A stretch of 44,267 nt of DNA, from positions 1 through 44,267 of the forward strand of contig JAPFCT010000380.1 of assembly GCA_026169575.1 (NCBI GenBank), written 5' to 3'. The position numbers and the translations under genes were made by a program. Source of the DNA: Faecalimonas sp. (GTDB lineage: Bacteria > Bacillota_A > Clostridia > Lachnospirales > Lachnospiraceae). Below are positions 39,686 to 44,267 of this stretch, piece after piece (the first letter of the stretch is position 1; each line of letters begins with the position of its first letter). The notes beneath the pieces are model-generated. The model was not told the origin of the DNA. It was given only the letters and a program-made list of their open reading frames with translations, and did not search any database.

Positions 39686-42049
39686 ATGGCAAATATAGGC
39701 GGATTAAGCGGAACGACAAGTAACAGCTTAAATGGAATCAGAGGTTACGGCGGACTTGCCAGCGGACTTGACAGAGACTCTCTGATCGAGAGTATGACAT
39801 ATGGAACTACAAGTAAGATCGACAAACAGAAGATCAAAAAGACACAACTTCAGTGGCAGCAGAACGCGATTCGCAATATTACAGATAAGATGATTGCATT
39901 TGCAGACAAGTACACGGCGACATATACATCATCTACGAACCTGTTCAGTTCTGCATTCTGGGGAAGAGCAGATATCACAGCGCTTGGCGTGAATAATAAG
40001 TACATCAGTGTATCAGGGACAGCGAATTCTTCCTCTTCTGTCTCAATTGCGGGAATCAAGCAGCTGGCGGAGAAGGCAAAATGGTCTTCCAAAAATTCTG
40101 TTTCAGATAAAACATTGGAAACTGGTACGATTGACACGAGTGCAGAGCAGAAACTGGATACACTTCAGGGGAAAACGCTGACTTTTGAATATGGAAATAA
40201 GGATTATACGATCACTTTATCTGGAAAAGATGAGAATGGACAGCCGTATAAATTCAGCACTGTGGAGGATGTGAAAAATTCCATTAACGCGATTTTAAAG
40301 GCAGAGTCAAAAGACGGAGGAATGCCGGAAGGTGCAGTAGTTGCAGAGGTAAAAGACGGAAAACTTGTCTTTAAGACAAACGAGACCAGTGGAAATAACA
40401 TCAAGTTAAAAGATGGAACGGCCCTTGAGACTTTAGGCTTCAAGGAGGCAGGAAAAGATTTTGAGGCAAAGGAGATCACACAGCAGGGAATCAGTTCGGA
40501 CAAGGCTTTGACAGAGAATGAACTGATTCAGAAAGTATCTTTTGTAGATAAGATTGCAGGAAAAGAACTGACATTCAGCTACAATGGAGTTTCCAAGACA
40601 TTTACACTGCCGGATAAGGAGACATTATCTAAGGCAAAAGATGTAATGGCAGAAGTAAAAAATTCACTTCAGAAACAGTTTGATGATGCTTTTGGAAGCG
40701 GAAGAGTTGAAGTGAAATGGGAAAATAACAAACTGGAATTTAAGACGACAAAGCCTGGCGGTGGAGAAGATCAGAGTTCCACACTGACACTTGTCAATGG
40801 AAGTGCAGAATTAATCGGGGAGGGCGGCGCGCTGAATATCCGTGCGGGAGAGTCCAACCGTCTGAATCTGAATGCAAAATTAGGGGAAGCAGGATTCCAG
40901 AATGGAGTAACCATCGGCGATACCCCGGTCAAAGTGAAAATCAATGGCACAGAGATTGAGATTACAAAGGATGATACTGTCTACTCCCTGATGGAGAAGA
41001 TTAATTCCCAGACAGATGTCACAGTAAGCTATCAGGAAGCGGCAGACAAGTTTACGATCACTGCCAAAGCGGACGGAGCAAGCGGGAAGATCAAAATCGA
41101 GGATGCTTCCGGTACACTGGAAAAGATATTCGGACAGGGAATTCCAACCGATGACTCCTGCGTCGGAAAGGATGCGATCATCGGAGTGAAATACGGGGAT
41201 TCCGATGAAGTTGTTGAGATCATAAGAGGTTCCAACAGCTTTGAACTTGATGGAATGACCATCGGTCTGAACGGTACATTTGGATATGATGAAAAGGGAA
41301 CATATATTGAAGGAACAGAAGAGATCACATTCGACGCCAAAGTAGATACCGATAAGATTGTGGAAGCAGTAAAGACGATGGTGGATGAATACAATGAAAT
41401 CATCGAGCTTGTCAATAAGGAACTGAGTACAAGACCGGACAGAGAATACCAGCCGCTGACTTCTGAGCAGAAGAAAGAGCTGACAGAAGAAGAGATCAAG
41501 CTGTATGAGGAGAAGGCAAAGGAAGGAATTCTTTTCGGTGACAGTGATCTCCGCGCCCTGAGTTCAGAACTCCGCTTTGCAATCAATCCGGCAGACCTGG
41601 CAGAGATGGAGAAGATCGGACTGTCAGTGTCAAGCTCATATTCAGACAATGGTAAATTATCATTTGATGAGAAGAAATTTAAGGCGGCGCTGGAAGCAGA
41701 TCCGGAAAATGTGCAGGAACTGTTTACAAAGAAAAAATCAGATGGAAATGCAACCGGAACCGACGGACTTGCCACGAATCTCAAGAATACAATGAGTAAA
41801 TTTGCAAACAATGTGGGAACGATGGGGATTCTGATTGAAAAAGCGGGATCGACAAAGGCGCCGAAAAGTATTACAGATAATGCGTTATATGACCAGATGG
41901 AACAGATTGACAAGAAGATTAAAGATCTTGAAGTTCGTCTGAAAATGGAGCAGGACCGCTATATCAAGCAGTTTACAACTCTTGAGACGGTAATTGCACA
42001 GATGAACAGCCAGAGCGGCTGGTTAAGCCAGTTTGGCGGTGGCTACTAG
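39686..42049 (+). CDS. fliD: filament cap protein FliD, enlarged
   Basis: Caps the filament tip and guides flagellin folding; exported with chaperone FliT. 787 aa, far above the ~500 of Bacillus FliD. The N-terminal domain GYGGLASGLDRDSLIESMTYG is the FliD_N signature; FliD_C ends with MEQIDKKIKDLEVRLKMEQDRYIKQFTTLETVIAQMNSQSGWLSQFGG. Between them, about 165-290 and 310-435 look like two copies of one domain (KxLTFxY at the start, NxKLxFKT, then the late ETLGFKE and ELIGEGG segments), followed by flagellin-IN-like repeats. The start is ATG 39686 after AAGGAGAG; the upstream frame extension adds residues that overlap the promoter. Confidence 0.93.
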   Translation: MANIGGLSGTTSNSLNGIRGYGGLASGLDRDSLIESMTYGTTSKIDKQKIKKTQLQWQQNAIRNITDKMIAFADKYTATYTSSTNLFSSAFWGRADITALGVNNKYISVSGTANSSSSVSIAGIKQLAEKAKWSSKNSVSDKTLETGTIDTSAEQKLDTLQGKTLTFEYGNKDYTITLSGKDENGQPYKFSTVEDVKNSINAILKAESKDGGMPEGAVVAEVKDGKLVFKTNETSGNNIKLKDGTALETLGFKEAGKDFEAKEITQQGISSDKALTENELIQKVSFVDKIAGKELTFSYNGVSKTFTLPDKETLSKAKDVMAEVKNSLQKQFDDAFGSGRVEVKWENNKLEFKTTKPGGGEDQSSTLTLVNGSAELIGEGGALNIRAGESNRLNLNAKLGEAGFQNGVTIGDTPVKVKINGTEIEITKDDTVYSLMEKINSQTDVTVSYQEAADKFTITAKADGASGKIKIEDASGTLEKIFGQGIPTDDSCVGKDAIIGVKYGDSDEVVEIIRGSNSFELDGMTIGLNGTFGYDEKGTYIEGTEEITFDAKVDTDKIVEAVKTMVDEYNEIIELVNKELSTRPDREYQPLTSEQKKELTEEEIKLYEEKAKEGILFGDSDLRALSSELRFAINPADLAEMEKIGLSVSSSYSDNGKLSFDEKKFKAALEADPENVQELFTKKKSDGNATGTDGLATNLKNTMSKFANNVGTMGILIEKAGSTKAPKSITDNALYDQMEQIDKKIKDLEVRLKMEQDRYIKQFTTLETVIAQMNSQSGWLSQFGGGY

Positions 42050-42072
42050 AAGAGAGCAGAAGGGAAAATAGC

Positions 42073-42444
42073 ATGTATCAGAACGGATATGAACAATATA
42101 AAATGCAGTCAGTAAGTACAATGACAAGGGGAGAGATGCTTCTTTTATTGTACGACGAACTGATCAAAAGGCTCAACCGGGCACAACTTGCACTGGAGAC
42201 AGAGGAATATGATTTGTTTGAAAAATCAGCAGTCAGGTGCAGTGAGATCGTGCAGTATCTGAAGACGACATTGAATATGGAGTATGAGATCAGCCGGGAT
42301 CTGCGAAAAATGTATGACTTCTTTCTGTATGAGATCGCAAGACTGCGCGCAGGAAGAAATAAAGAGATTGTTCAGGAACTGAAACCTCTTGTTGCAGAAC
42401 TCCGGGATGCATTTAAAGAAGCAGACAGAACAAGCGGGGTGTAA
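42073..42444 (+). CDS. fliS: flagellin export chaperone FliS
   Basis: Binds newly made flagellin and keeps it from polymerising in the cytosol. 123 aa, four-helix protein. The N-terminal YEQYKMQSVSTMTRGEMLLLLYDELIKRLNRA is the FliS signature; LKTTLNMEYEISRDLRKMYDFFLYEIARLR is the second half. GGGAAAATAGC before ATG 42073 is a weak ribosome site; the gene follows fliD by 23 bases. It is the usual third partner of flagellin and FliD. Confidence 0.95.
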   Translation: MYQNGYEQYKMQSVSTMTRGEMLLLLYDELIKRLNRAQLALETEEYDLFEKSAVRCSEIVQYLKTTLNMEYEISRDLRKMYDFFLYEIARLRAGRNKEIVQELKPLVAELRDAFKEADRTSGV

Positions 42445-42453
42445 GATCTGGAG

Positions 42454-42861
42454 ATGGAACAGAAGCAGGAATTACTGACAGAAGTATTAAGAATTCTTCA
42501 GCAGAATTATAAATATATGCTGGAAATCAACCGGGTGACAAAGGAACTTGCAGACACGCTTTCCAGAGGAGACAAAGAGTCTGCCAGCCTTCTTTTGAAA
42601 ATGAGAAGTGAAGAAATGGACAAGGCAGATGAGAATAAGAGGAAAATCCAGACGATTCTCACAGCGGTCGATCTTCAGACGAGGGAGGAACTCCGGGGGC
42701 TTTTGAACCGGGAAGATAAGAGAAACCTGCAGGATTTTGAATCAAAGAAGATTGTGGAGTTCAGTGAAAAAATACAGAATGTACTCCGGCAGACGATTGA
42801 AACAGACCGGATTGTAAGCAGAAAACTGGCAGGAAAGGATTCTTATTATCAGAAGAAATAA
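42454..42861 (+). CDS. FlgN/FliT-like flagellar chaperone
   Basis: 135 aa, almost all helical and charged, in the position where flagellar operons often carry fliT or flgN. No clear family motif is visible; the pattern LTEVLRILQQNYKYMLEINRVTKELADTLSRGDKESASLLLKMR is of the type seen in FlgN-like export chaperones for hook-associated proteins or FliD. ATG 42454 is preceded by CTGGAG. It lies 9 bases after fliS and before the operon terminator. The chaperone role is inferred from place and helix content. Confidence 0.6.
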   Translation: MEQKQELLTEVLRILQQNYKYMLEINRVTKELADTLSRGDKESASLLLKMRSEEMDKADENKRKIQTILTAVDLQTREELRGLLNREDKRNLQDFESKKIVEFSEKIQNVLRQTIETDRIVSRKLAGKDSYYQKK

Positions 42862-42869
42862 CAGGAGAA

Positions 42870-42913
42870 GAGATAACAGACCATTTGGGGATAATGCTGT
42901 TATCTCTTTTTTT
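42870..42913 (+). terminator. terminator of the fliD-fliS operon
   Basis: GAGATAACAG at 42870-42879 pairs with CTGTTATCTC at 42897-42906, followed by seven T (42907-42913). A perfect 10-bp stem. Confidence 0.9.
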
Positions 42914-42972
42914 GGGGAAAGACAGAGAACCGGTATTGTATCTTGTGAATGGGAAAGTATCTTGCAGAAAGG

Positions 42973-43001
42973 TTGACTCTGTCAGGGCAACACAGTATAG
43001 T
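42973..43001 (+). promoter_or_regulatory. sigma-A promoter of the FtsE-like gene
   Basis: TTGACT (42973-42978), a 17-base spacer and TATAGT (42996-43001) match the sigma-A consensus closely. The start of the gene is about 50 bases downstream. It shows the ATPase is a separate unit from the flagellar operon. Confidence 0.75.
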
Positions 43002-43051
43002 AGAAGAGAAAAGACCTGGGAAAAGAAGTTCTGAAGTGAGGAGCTGGGAAA

Positions 43052-43804
43052 ATGTCGGAGATAATTTTTGATCATGTGACAAAAATGTTTGGCGAAGAAG
43101 TCGGAGTGGAAGATATTACGTTTCGCATAGAAAAAGGAGAGTTTGTTTTTTTGATTGGAAAAAGCGGGGCAGGGAAAAGTACGCTGCTGCGGCTTATGAT
43201 GAAGCAGATCGATGCGACGGATGGAAAAATAACGATCCGGGGAAAGAGACTGGATCTGATGCAGAAAAACAGAGTCCCATACCACCGGCGCCGGATTGGA
43301 ATTATGACGCCGGATATCGGACTTTTGAAAGACAGAAGTGTGTATGAAAACATTGCGTTTGCAATACGTGCTGTGGAGAAAGCAACATTCCGTATGAGAA
43401 GCACTGTGATGAATGCGCTTGGTAAGGTGGGAATCGCAGGGAAAGTGGATGCATATCCGGATGAGCTGTCGGGCGGGGAACAGGCGAGGGTGCTGCTGGC
43501 AAGAGCACTCTGCGTGGAACCGGAGATCATCATTGCAGATGAACCTACCGCGAATCTGGATCCGGATGCCGCATGGGATCTGATGCAGTTGTTTGATGAG
43601 ATCAATCATCAGGGGATGACTGTGGTGATCGCAAGCCAGTCAAGAGAGCTGGTTACAATTATGAAGAAACGCTGTATGACAATCGTTGCAGGTGCTCTTG
43701 TGGCAGATGAAAAAAATGCAATCTATAATTATAAGGCGCTGGATATTTTTGAAGAAAGAAGGATCCTCGAGGAAAGGGAGAGAAAAAGAGCAAAAAAATC
43801 TTAA
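43052..43804 (+). CDS. FtsE-like ABC ATPase, orphan, altered Q- and H-loops
   Basis: 250 aa, closest in pattern to the cell-division ATPase FtsE: Walker A GKSGAGKST (36-44), signature LSGGEQARVLLARAL (139-153), Walker B IIIADEPTANLD (159-170), and the FtsE-type IGI..D..LLKDRSVYENIAFA. But the Q-loop Gln is P87 (MTPD instead of FQD) and the H-loop His is Q196 (ASQS instead of ATHD). These normally bind metal and activate water, so hydrolysis may be weak or lost. No FtsX partner follows. The C-terminus has an extra basic tail. ATG 43052; AGTGAGGAG upstream. The role is unknown. Confidence 0.88.
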   Translation: MSEIIFDHVTKMFGEEVGVEDITFRIEKGEFVFLIGKSGAGKSTLLRLMMKQIDATDGKITIRGKRLDLMQKNRVPYHRRRIGIMTPDIGLLKDRSVYENIAFAIRAVEKATFRMRSTVMNALGKVGIAGKVDAYPDELSGGEQARVLLARALCVEPEIIIADEPTANLDPDAAWDLMQLFDEINHQGMTVVIASQSRELVTIMKKRCMTIVAGALVADEKNAIYNYKALDIFEERRILEERERKRAKKS

Positions 43805-43808
43805 TCTT

Positions 43809-43828
43809 TTGTCGAAAATGGTCGATAA
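43809..43828 (+). promoter_or_regulatory. two Spo0A-box-like sites 10 bases apart
   Basis: TTGTCGAAAA (43809-43818) holds a perfect TGTCGAA, and TGGTCGATAA (43819-43828) is a second, weaker copy at exactly 10 bases. It is the same arrangement as before the lytic transglycosylase and flgB genes. A weak -10 (TAGGAT, 43835-43840) follows. Confidence 0.45.
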
Positions 43829-44267
43829 AAAAACTAGGATATTCTGTAAATTGATTGGAGGGGATCCTATTAATTATGAAGTAGCATATTTGATGATACT
43901 GCTGAAAGCAGCTATCAATCAAAAACCGGTTCAGAATCCGAGAAGACCGGTAGACTGGAAAAAGTTTCTGAAAGCTGCTGATTTTCAGGATGTTACGAGT
44001 ATTGCATATCTGGGAATGCTTGGACACCAGCAGGAATTTGGAAAAGAATATGAGGAGCAGTTTTATCAAAAGTACAAAAAATGTCTTTTGCTGAACGAGT
44101 CTTATAAGAGCATAGAAGAAGTGCTGGTATGGCAGATGGAAAAGCATAAAATTCATGGACTGCTGCTGTCAGGATGTGGGATTCAGGATGTCTATCCGAG
44201 CACTGAGATGGCTTGTATTGAGCAGATTGAGATTCTCGTGGAGAAGGAAAAACTTCCGCTGCTATGC
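43818..44267 (+). CDS. probable nucleotidyltransferase-family protein, 3' end cut
   Basis: The open frame runs off the right edge. Residues such as YEVAYLMILLKAAINQ, DFQDVTSIAYLGMLG, KIHGLLLSGCGIQDVYPSTEMACIEQIEILVE fit the PF14907-type nucleotidyltransferases (target often sugar or unknown). The start is unclear: ATG 43818 overlaps the Spo0A-like boxes and has no ribosome site; TTG 43851 is possible; the only good ribosome site, GGAGG at 43857-43861, points to an ATT at 43869. I give the longest frame. Function is not clear; it may act with the FtsE-like gene upstream or be independent. Confidence 0.6.
   Translation, partial: MVDKKTRIFCKLIGGDPINYEVAYLMILLKAAINQKPVQNPRRPVDWKKFLKAADFQDVTSIAYLGMLGHQQEFGKEYEEQFYQKYKKCLLLNESYKSIEEVLVWQMEKHKIHGLLLSGCGIQDVYPSTEMACIEQIEILVEKEKLPLLC

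Noticed and set aside
41032..41913. Long minus-strand frame of 293 codons inside fliD
   Set aside because: Shadow of fliD; sequence is biased and has no domain or ribosome site.
1..44267. CRISPR arrays, tRNA or rRNA genes, transposases
   Set aside because: None seen on either strand.

Overview
This window is most likely a chromosomal motility locus of a Gram-positive anaerobic gut Firmicute, probably Lachnospiraceae (Roseburia/Agathobacter-like). I infer this from purine-rich AGGAGG ribosome sites, frequent TTG/GTG starts, a FliY-type switch protein, CheC/CheD/CheV chemotaxis proteins, the gene content and the moderate GC. No species can be named from the sequence alone. Almost every gene serves the flagellum, its glycosylation or its control.

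Layout. (1) 1-2040: two tandem flagellin genes, the first cut by the left edge, separated by terminators and a leader with a possible CsrA-type hairpin. (2) 2084-11107: a probable flagellin glycosylation island. It has two GT2 glycosyltransferases, a DegT-type sugar aminotransferase, a polysaccharide pyruvyl transferase fused to a radical SAM domain, a WbqC-like protein, a GNAT acetyltransferase and a second, frameshifted radical SAM gene, and ends at a terminator. (3) 11127-12061: a nine-G tract, a promoter with phased Spo0A-box-like repeats, and a lytic transglycosylase without a signal peptide. (4) 12091-37786: a 25-kb run of basal body, export, hook, motor and chemotaxis genes, all on the plus strand: flgB, fliEFGHIJK, flgD, Flg_new, flgE, flbD, motAB, fliM, cheY, flgC, fliY, fliOPQR, flhBA, fliA, flgF, flgG, cheC, cheD, cheV and an EAL-HDOD gene. 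flgC is displaced from its usual place after flgB. fliL, flhF and flhG do not appear. (5) 37841-39611: a bidirectional terminator and a minus-strand two-gene operon, a ParA-type ATPase followed by a ComFB-domain protein with a basic N-terminal peptide and a 36-bp repeat array. (6) 39613-42913: fliD, fliS and a FlgN/FliT-like chaperone, ending in a terminator. (7) 42973-44267: an orphan FtsE-like ATPase behind a good sigma-A promoter, then the start of a probable nucleotidyltransferase gene behind another pair of Spo0A-like boxes.

How it fits together. The early operon builds the MS and C rings, export gate, rod and hook. FliK, FlgD and FliD handle hook length and capping. MotA/MotB drive rotation, and the MotB helix looks sodium-type. 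CheY, FliY, CheC, CheD and CheV set switching, and FliA drives late genes. The sugar enzymes probably make and attach an acylated amino-sugar glycan to flagellin. The ParA/ComFB pair lies where a flagellar placement or second-messenger module would make sense, and FlhF/FlhG are absent from the window.

The most novel candidates are the ParA-ComFB operon, the pyruvyltransferase-radical SAM fusion with its broken paralogue, the phased 0A-like boxes at three promoters, and the FtsE-like ATPase lacking its Q-loop and H-loop residues.
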